From positions 1 through 64,000 of the forward strand of contig MSJH02000648.1 in the NCBI GenBank assembly GCA_001931875.2: 64,000 nucleotides of DNA. The letters are read 5' to 3'. Shown piece after piece: positions 1 to 14,587 of this stretch. The number at the start of each line of letters is the position of its first letter. The first letter of the stretch is position 1. The position numbers and the translations under genes were made by a program. The notes under the pieces are model-generated. The model made no database searches, had not been told where the DNA came from, and was given only the letters and a program-made list of their open reading frames with translations. The stretch comes from Byssochlamys sp. IMV 00236. Its lineage: Eukaryota; Ascomycota; Eurotiomycetes; Eurotiales; Thermoascaceae.

Positions 1-3000
1 TAGAGAATAAAGCTATAATTAATATATTAGTATAGAAATATAAGATTAACTATATTAAAGTCTTATTATATAACCTGTAAGCAAATAAAATAGTTAAAGT
101 TATATATAAATCCTTTATATATAATATTAGAAAACTTATAAAAAAAATAAAGATAAATTAAATAAATTATTTACTAGTAATAATCTGGGCAAATAAGAAT
201 ATAATTAAGATTTCTATAGGCTTAATACTATTTAAAACAATTATAGGATATAATACTATACTGCTAATTAAACTAAAAGTGCCTATTTAAAAGACTTTAG
301 TATAGAATAAGGTTAAGATTATAGAAGATCTTTTATTTCTTTATATATAATAAATAGAGCTCTAAGATTAAAATATAAAAGAGACCTAACTTTATATTTA
401 ATATATAAGAGAAGCTAGTAAAAAAATTTTTAATAATAAGAAATAGCTCTGCAAAGAATAACTAATAAAAAAATAGCTTATTCTACTTTATAATATAAAG
501 TTTAAGATATCTTACTCTATAAAACTAATATACTGCTAGCTTAAACTATATAGGATTAAAAAAGTCCTTAAGAAAGGATCTTATAAGCTTAAGAAGTTAA
601 ATAATATGCCTTTTAGGGACCTAATTTATAGGAATTGCTTAAAAAGCTATTATTTATAAAAGAACTAAAATAAAATACTAGCTGTAAGTAATAATATAGT
701 ACTTAAATAAAAAAATCAGCAATTAAGTAATAATAATAATAATATAGACTAAATACTACCTAGATTAAAATATGCAGTTATTATCCTAATACTCTCCTTC
801 TAAAAATATTAGCTTAGAAAGAGGGAAGTAGAAAGCTAATAATAAAGTAAAATAAAGAGTTAGTTTAGAAAAAGAAGAAATAAAAAAATAATAATAAAAT
901 AAGTACTAGTGCTATAATAAGAAGAGAAGAAAGGTAAACTTAAAATAAGGGCGTCTTCTTTAGGGGAGAGGAAGGATTTAAAAATACCTAATAATAATTA
1001 AGAAAGAAGAAAAATAGAAATAACTGAAAAATATATAATATTAGCTTAAATATCTTAAAAAAGTTTATAAACAAAGCTAAAAATAAAAAATATTAGATAA
1101 AGAATATAAGCAATAAATAAAGAATTTTTACCTTATTATAAAAACCTTACTTTTTATATTATATAATACTACAGCAGAAGTAACTAAAGATTAAATTAAA
1201 CTAAACTTAACTTTATCTTATCTTTTAAATATATCTTTTTGCTTAAAAACTATTTTAAAGAGTTATTTTATAAAGATATATATTAAAAATAGAAAAAAAT
1301 ATACTAGAAATATAAAATATTATCTATTAGAATAAAGCTCTTTAACTTAGAATATATATATATATTATATTTAGCGAAATTTATAAGCTTATAAAGAAGA
1401 TAATAAGTAAGGCTAATAATAAAGAAGAGAAGATTTAGTTTATAAGCAATATAGCAGTAATTATTTCAAATTTTTAAAATAAATATAATAAAGCAGCTAA
1501 TAATTTTTATAATTTTTTAAACTAATAGGAGCTATTAGAAGAAATAAAAAAGAAAGAAGTATTAACTATTAATAAGCTAAAAGAATTAAAAATATAAATA
1601 GAAAAGAATTATAAATATATTAATAAAGATTACTATAAAGCTATAGAGAAATAGGGCTAGGAGATTATAGACTAAGTCTTATTAATTATTAGAAAGTTAT
1701 ATTAGACCTTAGTAGCTATAGGAGAATTAGCTTTTAATATTAAAGATTAAAAAATAGCAGCTATATATCTAGTAAAAGTATAAGTTAATAGATTTTATAA
1801 TATTAGGAGATAAAGAATATTAACTAAAAAGAGCCTTTAACTAATTAATATTAGAAAAATAAGAGATATCTTAAGAAAAGCCTTTAGTAGAAAAGGACTA
1901 ATTTTTTAAAAACTTATTAATAAAGAATTGTAAGAGGTTAAAATAAAAATAAAAAAGAATAATCTTTTAGAAGAGATTATAGGAGAAGAGAAAGAATATT
2001 AAATAAAAGATTTAGATAAGAGCTTATTAATAGATCTGATATTAAATAAAAAAGAGAAAAATATAGAGGAGGAGGAGAAAAAAAAGAAGAGGATTAAGAG
2101 TCTTAAAAAACTAAAAGGGGAAAAGAAGTTTAAGATTTAAAATAAGGAGAAATAGCTAAAAAAAGGATATAAATATAAGATTAACATATTTATATTAATA
2201 AAAAAGGCTATTACTAATCTAAAAGGCAAAAAAATATTAAAATTTTTAAAAAAATAAAAAATTAAACCTATTATTATATGCTAAATTTATATTAAAAAAG
2301 TATAAAATATAATAAGACTAAGGAGTACAGAAGATAATATTCTTAGAGAAAGATTAAAAATACTTATAAATAATAATAATAACCTTAAATCCTAGAATAT
2401 TAGTATAGACTATTAGAAATAGTTTTAATAGGGATAAAGACTTAATATTAACCTTAAGGATTATTACTGCCTAGATAAGGGGAAAACTAAAATATAATCC
2501 TAGCTAAATAAACTAAATATAAGTATTAAGAAGGTTAGAGAAATCTTATAGTAGGTTAATTTTAAGAAAATTAACTTAATCTATAAGCCTTATATATAAT
2601 TATTAGCCAATATAATTAATATAAAAGAAGATATATCTATAAAAGAAGCTAGAGAAATATTAAAAATAGTTAAAAATATAAAGCTGGCAGTAATAAAGCA
2701 ATAAAAAAAAAGATTATTTAAAGTAATAACTTATCCTTATAGAAGTTTATTTAAAGAAATTAAATAATTTATAAGTAAAATTTTTAAAAGTAAGTAGGTA
2801 ATAAAACCTTTTAGTAGAGCCTTAAGAATTAATATAAAGCCTTCCTTTTTTATAATAAACCTAGAAGACCCCTTTATTAAAAAAGAAACTAAATATTTAA
2901 AAGATATATAAAATACTAGAATTATATAGTTTAAAAATAATATAAAGGCTAAGCAAATATTAAATATATTTAATAATAGCTAGGTTAAAGGAAGAATAAA

Positions 3001-4507
3001 GAGTTTTATTTTAAGAAGTCTTAAAAATATAGAAGATAAAAATAATATAAAAGTTAAAGAAACCTTATTTAAAGACCTTCTCCCTAAAAAATCCCTAGCA
3101 TTAGGGATAGTTTAACTATTTAGAGATCTTAAGTTAATTAATATAGATACTTCTAGTAATATACCTAGCAGTTTATACTATAAAGCTTAAAATAATTAAT
3201 ATAGGGCTAAAGAGTATCTTAAATCTAAATATAGGGACAGAAAATATTTTAACCTAAATAAAGAAGACTTTACCCTAAATAAAATATAGAACTAATATAT
3301 CTAATTAAATATTATAATAAGGGAGGACTTTAACTATTAAGAAATAAATAGGGTTTTTTAAATTATACCCTTTAAAGAGAAATTAGTAAAAAAGATATTA
3401 TAATATATTATTATAAAAATAAAAGCAGCCCTTTATTATAAAAAAAAGAGTAAAAGATTAATAAGGCTTAAAAACTTATCTAAGAATATTTTCTAGAAGG
3501 TTATTATATAAAATATCTAGGTTTATTTAATTTAATTAGCGCTATATAGTTATAATAAATATAGATTATAAGTCTAATATCTTTAGAAATATAAGCTAAG
3601 AGTATTAAATATAAAGACTATAATCCCTAAAAGAAGAATAAGCTAAAGCTTTATAACCCTAAAAATTAGACTAATTATTAAAGATAAGTCTAAGAAAATT
3701 ATAGGCTTAAGAGATATTATACTTAGATAAAGAGAAATAATCTTTATTAGCAATTTATATTAGCTAATATTAAAAAATTAAAGAATAGATCTTAATAATA
3801 TCTACTGTTTTAATTATAGAGAATAAGATAAGATAAGATCTAATTAAAAAAGATCTAGGCCTTTTAATATTTAAATAAATAGAGTTATAACTATAGGTAA
3901 AGCAATATTTAATTAGCTAAACTAAGATTACTTAAAAATTAAAGCAGAGCTATATTTTATATTAAAGTAAGATATATTATTAATCTAAGATTATTTATAA
4001 AAGAAAGAAACTTAGCTTTATAAGTTAAAGGTTTTAAAGTATATATAATATTAGAAATTAAAGCATTTCTATTTTAAGAATAATTTATAGTATTAAAAAA
4101 AGAAGATAATATAAACTATAATAACTAAGGAAGGCAGATAAGAGTGTTTATTCTTAGAAAAGAGGAGGCTATATAATAAGGAGAATTAGTATAAAGAATA
4201 TAATTAGTTAAGAGATTATATATTTTTATTTAAAGTCTTTAAAAAGTCTATAAGTAAAGCAGGAGAGGAGAAAGGATAGTAAGGATATACCTTTTAATTA
4301 TTTAGAATAAAATAATTAGCTTTCCTTTTTTATTATTATTTAGTATTAGTTTAGCATTAGATTATTATTAGTTTATTATATTAGTCTATAGCTAGAGCTT
4401 CTCCTCTAGCTTTACTTTAAGCTTTAAAGCTAAATACTCTTCTCTTCCTTCTTAATACCTACTCGCTTAAAGACTCTATGCTAAGTCTTAATATATCTTA
4501 CTATAAC
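1..4507 (+). mobile_element. Ty3/gypsy retrotransposon family A, copy A3 (3' part only, RIP-degraded)
   Basis: Aligns by eye, base for base with C/T and G/A differences, to 34,013-38,468 of copy A2. The window therefore opens inside the integrase region of this copy. It continues through the end of pol (to about 850), the unexplained 3' segment (about 1,000-4,160), a purine tract just before 4,172 and the 3' LTR. All frames are full of stops, mostly TAA/TAG where CAA, CAG or TGG codons are expected, the pattern left by RIP. The 5' part lies outside the window. Bases 4,508-4,512 (ACTAT) should be one half of the target duplication, but its partner is not visible. Confidence 0.85.
4172..4507 (+). 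repeat. 3' LTR of copy A3
   Basis: Matches the four other family A LTRs (10,371-10,697, 28,273-28,598, 38,142-38,468, 39,366-39,690). It starts TATAATAAGG (TGTAGTAGAG in the least mutated copy) and ends ..TATAAC. It is about 10 bp longer than the others because of a small insertion near 4,270. Confidence 0.85.
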
Positions 4508-7500
4508 ACTATAATAATACTTCTCTTTTTAGGGTTAAGCTTTATTAAGATTATTTTTAAGCTTTAGCTTATTTAAATAGCAGTAATAAAAATTTATAAT
4601 AATCTCTTAAATATACTATAAGTAATATATAGGCTCTTTAATTAAGTTATTATAATCTAATTACTTAATAGTATATTATAGTTAGAGGCTTTTATATTTA
4701 TAATATTTCTATTAGGAGTCTAAGATATCTTTAATAACTTATTTTTTAAGGCTATTAACTTTAACAGGCAGTAGTAAAAATTATCTTTATCTAGGTATAG
4801 AGTTTTTAGCAATAGGGTAAAGCAGGCTAATATTAAATATAGGATAGATATATATTAAAATAGGCAGATTAAGCTAATAGGTATATAGGCTAATAATCTT
4901 AATAATATAGAATAAGCTAAGATTTTTCTAGTTAAATTTCTTCTAGGGATATTAGGTATAGATATTCTAGACATTTAATTAAATAGACTATTTTATATAA
5001 TAATAGCGGGCTAAGGTTTAGTAATAATTAGTCTATTTTTTATAATAGGCTTAAGTAGCGCAGATCTAGGTATAGATATAATCTATAATATCTTATATTT
5101 TTTTAGTAAAGGCTTTAATATCTTTAGCAGCAGGCTAGTTTATAAGCTAAATAGGCTTAAATCTTATATATAGATAAAACTTATAGTTAATAAAAAAGGG
5201 CAATATTTTAATAGTCTTAGAATAATAAGAGTTTAATATAAATTTAGTTAGAGATAGCTAGTTAACCCAGTTATTTTATAAATAGCTAATATAGGTATAT
5301 AGGTATTATTCTAGGATAGTATTTATTCTCTTAATCTAATTATTAGTTTTAAGATAATAGATAATAAACAGCAAGTTTATAATATCTAGGTATTAGATTA
5401 AGTATTTCTAGAAAGCAGTAATAAATTAAAGGCTTTAGTTAGATATTATAGTCTTTAATAGCCTATAAAGCTTTTATATATAATAAATATATAATTATAT
5501 TATTTCTTTAATATTATAAATAGCCTAGTAAAGAATAAAATATCTTATCTTTATAAGTTAATCTATAGTAACTAATATAATATTATAACCTTAATAAGGT
5601 ATAAGTCTAGTAATAAAATCTATTAAAATATTTTATTAAGAGTATTTAGAGATAGAGAGCTAATATAAGACTTTTTAATAGCCTTTATTTAAGAGTATAA
5701 TATAATAGCAGATATAGTAATTCTAGGTCTAGTAATTTATATATTAATATATATTTAACTAATAATATTCTTATAAGATTAGATTATAAAGTTTATATTT
5801 TTTAAGGTATTTAGATATATACTTATTATAGTATTCTTATAATAAATAGGCTTTTAGCTTATTATAATTAGGAATATATAGGCGGTCTTTATAATATAGA
5901 TATCTTTCTCTTTATTAATAATTAGCTAGTATAATCTTAGAATAGTAATTAGCTTTATAATCTAAGGCTTATAAGATAGACTATATTAAGTTATTAAATA
6001 AATAAGCTATATTTAGCAGGTCTTTAATATTTAGCAGGTATTTTAGTTTATTAGGTATAGTAAGAGAACTTAATTAATCTTATTTAATAGGCGAGGCTAT
6101 TTTTTTAATAGACTAAATAGTCTCTTTAATAGACTAGATTATCTTTTTAATAGGTTAAATAATTTTAATAGACTAATTAGGCGGCGAGATAGATTAAATA
6201 GCTTTTCTAAGCTAAATAAATTAATTTCTTAAAGTAAGTTAAGCAGGTATTCCTATAAGTTTAATAAGATTTCTAACTTTTTAAGCTATTAGGTTAATAA
6301 AATAAATATACCTTATTATTTAACTTTTAGTAATAGCTTTTAATTTTAGAGATCTTTAAATCTATAGGTTAAGGTTCTTTTTTTTTAGAATTATCTGGCT
6401 TTAATATTATAACTATTTATCCCTCTCTTTAAGAAGATCTTTTAACCTCTTAGTTAGAGTATTAGGCTTTATTTCTTACTTTCTGAGATAGTATATAATT
6501 TAGAAGTTAAACTAAGATAAAAACTTAGACTAATAGGCCTATTGCTAGTTTAGCAGCTTAATTAATATAAAATATTTTAAATTATAATAGTCTGTAATAA
6601 CTTTAATTAGTAATAGTATATTTTTAAGCTTAGGGCATTATTCTTTAAAATAGTAGATAATTGCTAGCAATTCTTTATTATAAATCTTATAATTATACTT
6701 TATAATAAAGAGCTTCTTTAAAAAAAATATAATAAGATATAGGATTCCTTTATTATTATATTAGGATATAACTCTAGCTAATATATAATTAGATAAATTA
6801 GTTTTAACTATAATCTTATAGGTCTAGTTAAATAGCTTTAAGATTAGGGCTTAAATAAATATTTCTTTTAAGGCTTTAAAACTAGATTAATAAATAAATA
6901 TTTAATTAAAAGAAACTTCCTTTTAGATTAAGTTTATAAATAGTATAATTATCTTAAAAAAGTTATAAATAAACTAATAATAAAAATTACTAAACCTAAT
7001 AAAGACTTATATATTAATTATATAGGTTAGGGTCTTCTATTTAATAATTATTTTTATTTTATCTAAATCTATCTTAATATAGTCTTAGCTAATAATAATA
7101 TTTAAGAACTTAGTCTTAGAGATAATAAACTTACACTTCTAGATTTTTATATATAAGCCTGCTTTATATAGCTTCTATAGGATAGTATAGATATATTAGA
7201 TATATTTAGAATAAATTATACTATATACTAGAATATTATTAAGGTATATAGTATAAAAGATATTAAGATAATCTTATAGGGTATTATTAATAAATTGTTA
7301 AAATATTGCTAATATTTCTATTAAGCTAAATAGTATTATTAATAATTTAAATAGGCTAAATTAGGTATAGAAAGCAGTTAGATATTCTTATCTTTTCTTA
7401 ATATAAAGGTTATTAAATATAGAAATAATATTAATCTTTATAAAATACTTTATTCTTTTTAAGTTATTTAGAATTTCTTTAATTAAAGATAGAAAATATT

Positions 7501-10370
7501 AGTTTTTAATAGTTATTATATTTAGGGCTTAGTAATTTATACAGATCTATATCTCTCTGCTAGGCTTCTTAATAAACAGAATTAAGGATATAATAAATAA
7601 TAAGTTTAGATAAATAAATCCCTTTTTTAGGTTTTCTTTAATCTATTTTTTTAAAACCTTTAATTTATCTTAAGATATAATATATAGAGGTTTAAAGAGA
7701 AGTAATTTTTTTTCTAATAGCTTAATATTATAGTTATAAAAATAATATAATAGCAGGCGCTTAGCCTCCTTAGGAAAAAAGATATTAATATAATCTTTAA
7801 ACTCTTTAAATAATAGGTAGGCAGGGTTTTTTTCTTAAACTTATTTAATCTTTAAAGCAGTATCTAAGTCCTTTAGAGTAATTATAAATATTTAAATATT
7901 TTTTTAAATATAGATAGAATAGACAGCTAGAGAAATAAAAGCTATATTTCTTTTTTTTAATCTTCTAGGTCTTAGGGGCAGATATTAGAGTAAAGCTTTT
8001 AGAGGAATATTATATAGAGTAAATATCTTAATTAGCTTTAAAAATATATTATAATTCTTTTAATAATAATTATTATTAAAAATAATATTATAAGTAATAA
8101 ATTATAAATATAGATTATAGCACTTTAATTAGAAGAGTCTTAAGATAATAGAGTAATATACTAATTAGATAATATAAAACTTAGCATTTTTTTAAAAATA
8201 ATCCTTAATTCTTATATTTATCTAGATATAGTATATAATCTTTTTATCCTCCAGTTTTCTTTTATTAAATATATATAGAATAATTAGGCTCTTTAGGGGG
8301 ATAAGCTCTAACTCTTAATCTTTAGCCTATTCTTAGTTTATAAATCTTTATTCTTTAGCTCTAATATTAAGCAGGATATAAATTAATAAATAGATCTTCT
8401 CCTTCTTTTTTTCTAATATTATAGATAGTATTATTAATTTTAATTATTATAAATATTTTTTAAAGTTAATTTTATAAATAATAGCAGCTAAGATTTAAAT
8501 AATATATAATTCTTAAGCCTGGCTATAATTTACTCTAGGCTTACTCTTTTTATTAAAGACTGGCTAGAGAATAGATTATATAAGTCTAAGAACTAGATTA
8601 CCTAAAGAGTTTAGGGATAAGGTTTATATATAATTATAATCTAGATCTTCTAATAATTATTTAAATATAGATAATCTTTAATATAATATTTTAAGGAGCT
8701 ATAATAGAAATAGGCACTAGTTTTATAATATAATAGGCTATACTCTCTTTTGCCTAGATATTTAAAAGTACTTAGATTTATTAAGTTATATAGCTGCGCT
8801 AGGGCTAATTTATTTTTTTATATAGGGCTTTTTTAGGGCTAATTATTATATCTTATAGCTAGGGTAAGATTTAAAGTAAATAAAGGGAATTAGATATACT
8901 AAATAAGTTTTAAAATAGTAGTATAAGTCTTTATAATAAGGGGCTAGTTTATAATATATTAATAATAATAGTTCTTAAGATCTTATAAGAATTTAATAAA
9001 CTAATAATATTTATAATTTAAGGGCTAACTATATAATAATATTCTTTAAAATTCTTAACTAATAGCTTATTTAAGTAAAATAAATAATATTTCTTTAGAT
9101 ATTTCTTCTTTTAGTGCTAGGCACTAGAATTTAATAAAAAAGATTTTAAATTCTTTATTAATTTAATAAAGGTTAAATAGTTTATTATATATATTATTTA
9201 TATAATTAAGATTATTAAATATATATTCTAAAATATCTAAAATCTCTTAGTAGTTGTTAAAAATATAAGTCTTATCTCTAATATATAGCAATACTTAGGT
9301 ATAAAATATACCCTTTAAGCAGTTAGTTATATAGGCTATATAGCTCTAGAAAGTTAAGAATTAGTCTTAATTAATTATTATCTTCTTTTAAATCTAGATT
9401 ATAAAGTGCTAAAAGTTCTTTTAATTACTTTTAAACTTATCTAGATTAAAGAATCTCTTTAAAAATTTAAAGGTAGAGGAAAGTATAATAATAAATATTT
9501 TAAATATTCTTATTAAAGTAGCTATAGGTCTCTTAATATTAGATTTAGATTTAAATATAAATATAAATATATTTATAATAAGGATAGCTATATAATAAGC
9601 TTAATCCCTTTTAAAAATAGCCTAAATATATTATTATTCTTTTTTATTAAGCTATATCTCCTAATATTATTAAATAGCCTTAAGGTTAGTATTTTTTTAT
9701 TTAAGCCTCTGTTATATAGCTATAAACTCTTACTAGAGTTTTTAAAATCTTACCTTAATTTATTTAATATATTAGCTAGCTTTATTTATAAATAATTTAG
9801 CCCTAGTAATATATTTATATATTAGGTAATAATAATTATACTATTTTAGCCTATAGCTAATAGTAATATATTTAATAAATTCCCTTAGAATAGTTAGCAG
9901 GAATAGAGGAATTAGAGTAAATATTATTAATAATATTAACTCCTAGATAGAAGCTATATAATATTAAAATATAGGCTTAGGGAGTAAGTTAGAATAAATA
10001 GAATAAGATAGTTAATACTAGGACTAGCTATAAGATCTCTATTTAGCTAATTTAGACTAGAATAGGCTATTACAGATAGGCTTAATAAATAAGATATAGC
10101 TTAAGAAACTTAAATTCAGATTAAGCTATATACTAAAGATATCTTTATAAAGTTATATAACTCCTTATATAATTTAAAAGAGTATAGACCTTGCTCTTCT
10201 AGATTAAATAAGTATTAGCCAGCGGGTTAGTTATTCTATTCCCTATGCTAGTACTATAACAGATAGTTACTTATTAGCAAAATATTCTTAATCTCTTTAA
10301 TAAAGGAGATTATATATTTTAAAGCTTTATCTTTTCATTTTAATATATAAATAAATTATATTCTTATAGT
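4508..10370 (-). mobile_element. Ty3/gypsy retrotransposon relic, element C
   Basis: Read on the minus strand, this stretch keeps a recognisable gypsy order despite its stops. A retrotransposon gag-like region lies at about 9,700-8,700. The reverse transcriptase catalytic motif is at 7,246-7,220, reading YLNNILVYS where YLDDILVYS is expected, followed by an AGLYI..KC stretch typical of the family. An RNase H start (TNLSNYILARVIS) follows near 6,840-6,720. Integrase should lie below about 6,200 but I could not fix its motifs. No LTR was identified at either end. The low end abuts A3 and the high end is interrupted by A1, whose left target duplication is 10,366-10,370. Sequence from about 9,900 to 10,370 may belong to C or to element D. 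Confidence 0.7.
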
Positions 10371-10697
10371 ATTATAGGAAGATATATTAAGACTTAGTAT
10401 AAAGTCTTTAAGCGAGTAAGTATTAAGAAAGAAAAGAAAGGTATTTAGCTTTAGAGCTTAGAATAGAGCTAAAAAAAAGCTTTAGCTATAGATTAATATA
10501 ATAAACTAATAATAATCTAATACTAAACTAATATTAAATAATAATAAAAAGAAAAAGCTAATTATTTTATTCTAAATAATTAAAAGGTATTTCCTTTTAT
10601 TTTCTACTGCTTTATTTATAGACTTTTTAAAGACTTTAAGTAAAAATATATAATCTCTTAACTAATTATATTCTTTATGCCGATTCTTCTTATTATA
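10371..10697 (-). repeat. 3' LTR of copy A1
   Basis: Inverted copy of the family A LTR. It begins ATTATAGGAAG on the plus strand, which is the reverse complement of the LTR end CTTCCTATAAT. It ends in TATTATA, next to a pyrimidine run (CTTCCCCCTTTTT, 10,701-10,713) that is the polypurine tract of this copy on the minus strand. Confidence 0.85.
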
Positions 10698-13600
10698 TAG
10701 CTTCCCCCTTTTTAAGAGTAAATACTTCTATTTACCTTCTTTAATTATTATAGTTTATATTATTTTCTTTTTTTAATATTATAAATTATTCTTAAAGCAA
10801 GAATACTCTAATTTTTAGTATTATATATATCTTAAAACCCTTAATTTATAAAGCTGAGTTCTTTTCTTTTATAAATAATCTTAAACTAATAATATATTTT
10901 ATTTTAATATAAAGTATAGCTTTACTTTAACTTTTAAGCAATTTTAGTTTAGCTAATTAAATATTATTTTACCTATAGCTATAACTCTATTTATCTAGAT
11001 ATTAAAAAGCCTAGATCCTTTTTAATTAAATCTTATCTTATTTTACTTTTTATAATTAAAACAGTAAATATTATTAAAATCTATTTTTTAATTCTCTAAT
11101 ATTAATTAATATAGATTATTAATAAAGGTTACTTCTCTCTACTTAAGTATAATATCTCTTAAGCCTATAATTTCCTTAGACTTATCTCTAGCAATTAGTT
11201 TAGTCCCTAGGGTTATAAAGCCCTAGCCTATTTCTCCCTTGGGGATTATAGTTTTTATATTTAATACTCTTAACTTATATCTTCTAAAATACTAGACTTA
11301 TAATCTATATTTATTATAACTATATAGCGCTAATTAAATTAAATAGATCTAGATATTTTATATAATAACCTTCTAGAGAATACTTCTAGATAAGTTTTTA
11401 AGCCTTATTAATTTTTTATTCTTTTTTTTATAATAAAGGGCTATTTTTACTTCTATAATAGTATATTATAATATTTTTTTTATTAATTTCTTTTTAAAGG
11501 GTATAATTTAAAAAACCCTATTTACTTTTTAATAATTAAAGTCCTCCCTTATTATAATATTTAATTAAATATATTAGTCCTATATCTTATTTAAAATAAA
11601 GTTTTCTTTACTTAAGTTAAAATATTTTTTATTCTTATATTTAGATTTAAAATATTCTTTAACTCTATATAGATTATCTTAGGCTTTATAATATAAGCTA
11701 TTAGATATATTACTAGAAATATTTATATTAATTAATCTAAGATCTCTAAATAGTTAAATTATCTCTAATACTAAAGATTTCTTAAGGAGAAGGTCTTTAA
11801 ATAAGGTTTTTTTAACTTTTATATTATTTTTATCTTTTATACTTTTAAGATTTCTTAAAATAAGACTTTTTATTCTTCTTTTAATCTAGTTATTGCTAAA
11901 TATATTTAATATCTATTTAACTTTTATATTATCTTTAAACTATATAGTTCTAGCATTTTATATATCTTTTAAATGCCCGGTTTTTTTTTAATAAAGGAGT
12001 CTTCTAGGTTTATTATAAAAAAAAAAGTTTTTATATTAATTTTTAAGGCTCTGCTAAAAGGTTTTATTACTTATTTATTTTTAGAGATTTTATTTATAAA
12101 TTATTTAGTTTCTTTAAATAAACTTTTATAAGAATAAGTTATTATTTTAAATAATTTTTTCTTCTATTACTTTATTACTACTAGCTTTATATTTTTAATT
12201 ATTTTTAATATTTTTTTAGTTTCTTTTATAGATATATCTTCTTTTATATTAATTATATTGGCCAGTAATTATATATATAGCTTATAAATTAACTTAATCT
12301 TTTTAGAATTAACTTATTGCAAGATTTTTCTAATCTTTTTAATATTTATATTTAGTCTATTTAATTAGGACTATACTTTAGTTTTCTCCTTATTTAGGCA
12401 GTAATAATCTTTAAAATTAATATTAAATCTCTATCTTTTTTAAAACTATTTCTAATGGTCTATATTAATATTCTAGGATTTAAGGTTATTATTATTATCT
12501 ATAAGTATTTTTAATCTTTCTCTAAGGATATTATCTTCTATACTCTTTAGTTTTATTATATTTTATATTTTTTTAATATAAATTTAGTATATAACAGTAA
12601 GTTTAATTCTTTTTTTCCTTAAAAGTTTTAATATTTTTTTATCTTTTAAATTAGTAATAGCCTTTTCTATTAATATAGATATATTAATCTTATATTTATA
12701 TCTTTTTTTTAGCTATTTTCCCTTATCTTAAATTTTAAATTTTTTTTCTCCTTTTAGCTTTTTAAGACTCTTAATCTTTTTTTTCTTTTTTTTTTTTTTT
12801 TTTTTATACTTTTCTCTCTTTTATCTAATATTAGATTTATTAATAAGCTCTTACCTAAATCTTTTATTTAATATTTTTTCTCTTTTTTTATAATCTTCTC
12901 TAGAAGATTATTCTCTCTTATTCTTATTTTAATTTTTTATAGTTTTTTATTAATAGGCTTTTAAAAAATTAGTTCTTTTTTATTAAGGGCTTTTCTTAAA
13001 ATATCTTTTATCTTTCTAATATTAATTAATTAAAAGCTCTTTTTAATTAGTATTCCTTATCTCCTAATATTATAAAGTCTATTAATCTATATTTTTATTA
13101 AATATATAGCTATTATTTTTTAATCTCTAATATTAGATATTAATCCTTTTATAGCTATTAAGGTTTAATATAATTATTTAATAATTAATAAGACTTAGTT
13201 TATAGTCTCTTAATCTTATTTCTTTATAGCTTTATAATAACCTTTATTAATATATTTATAGTTCTTTTTTATTTATATTTTTAATTCTTTTAGCTTATTA
13301 ATAGCTAGTATTTTTTTTTTATTTTTTCTAACAGCTCTTATTAGTTTAAGAAATTATAAAAATTATTAGCTGCTTTATTATGCCTGCTTTAAAAATTTAA
13401 AATAATTACTACTATATTATTTATAAACTAGACCTTTTTTTTTATTATTAGCCTTATTTATTATCTCTTTTATAAGTTTATAAATTTTATTAATTATAGT
13501 ATATATATATATTCTAAGTTAAAGAGCTTTATCCTAATAGATAATATTTTATATTTTTAGTATATTTTTTTTATTTTTAATATATATCTTTATAAAATAA

Positions 13601-14428
13601 CTTTTTAAAATAGTTTTTAAGTAAAAAGATATATTTAAAAGGTAAGATAAGGTTAAGTTTAGCTTAATTTAGTCTTTAGTTACTTCTATTATAGTATTAT
13701 ATAATATAAAAAATAAGGTTTTTATAATAAGGTAAGAATTCTTTATTTATTACTTATATTTTTTATTTAATATTTTCTATTTTTAGCTTTATTTATAGAC
13801 TTTTTTAAGATATTTAAACTAATATTATATGTTTTTTAGTTATCTCTCTTTTTTTTTCTTAATTATTATTAGGCATTTTTAAATTTTTCCCTTCTCTTAA
13901 AAAAGATACCCTTATCTTAAATTTATTCTTCTTTTATTCCTATTATAGTATTAATATTTATTTTATTATTATTTTTCTATTTCTTCTTTTTCTAAACTGA
14001 TTTTTTATTTAATATTAAATTTATTTTACTGCTAGCTTTCTATTTTCTTTCTTTTAAGCTAATATTTTTAAAAGAAGGGTACTAGAATTATAACTGCATA
14101 TTCTAATCTAGGTAGTATTTAGTCTATATTATTGTTATTATTATTTAGTTGCTAATTTTCTTATTTAAGTACTATATTATTACTTGCAATTAATATTTTA
14201 TTTTAATTCTCTTATAAATAATAGCCTTTTAAGTAATTCCTATAAATTAAATCCTTAAAAAATATATTATTTAACTCTTTAAGTTTATAAGATTCTTTTT
14301 TAAGAACTTTTTTAATCCTATATAGTCTAAGCTAGTAATATATTAGTTTTATAGAGTAAGATATCTTAAGCTTTATATTATAAAGTAAAATAAGCTATCC
14401 TTTTATTAGTTATTCTTTATAGAGTTAT

Positions 14429-14587
14429 TAATATAGATCTGTGCCTAGGCTTAGTATATTAGTTAGCATAAGATAGCGAATGCTTAGTTATCTTTATATA
14501 TTTAGCAAGAGCAGTTCTTAGGAATAGAAGGATAACTTCTTCTCCTCTAAAATTATCTCTAGCTTTAGAACCCTAGATTTACTATTA
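14429..14587 (+). repeat. 5' LTR of element B
   Basis: 159 bp, beginning TAATATAGATCTG and ending TTTACTATTA. It pairs with 23,149-23,307 at the same length with scattered C/T and G/A differences. It is preceded directly by the target duplication GTTAT. Confidence 0.9.
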
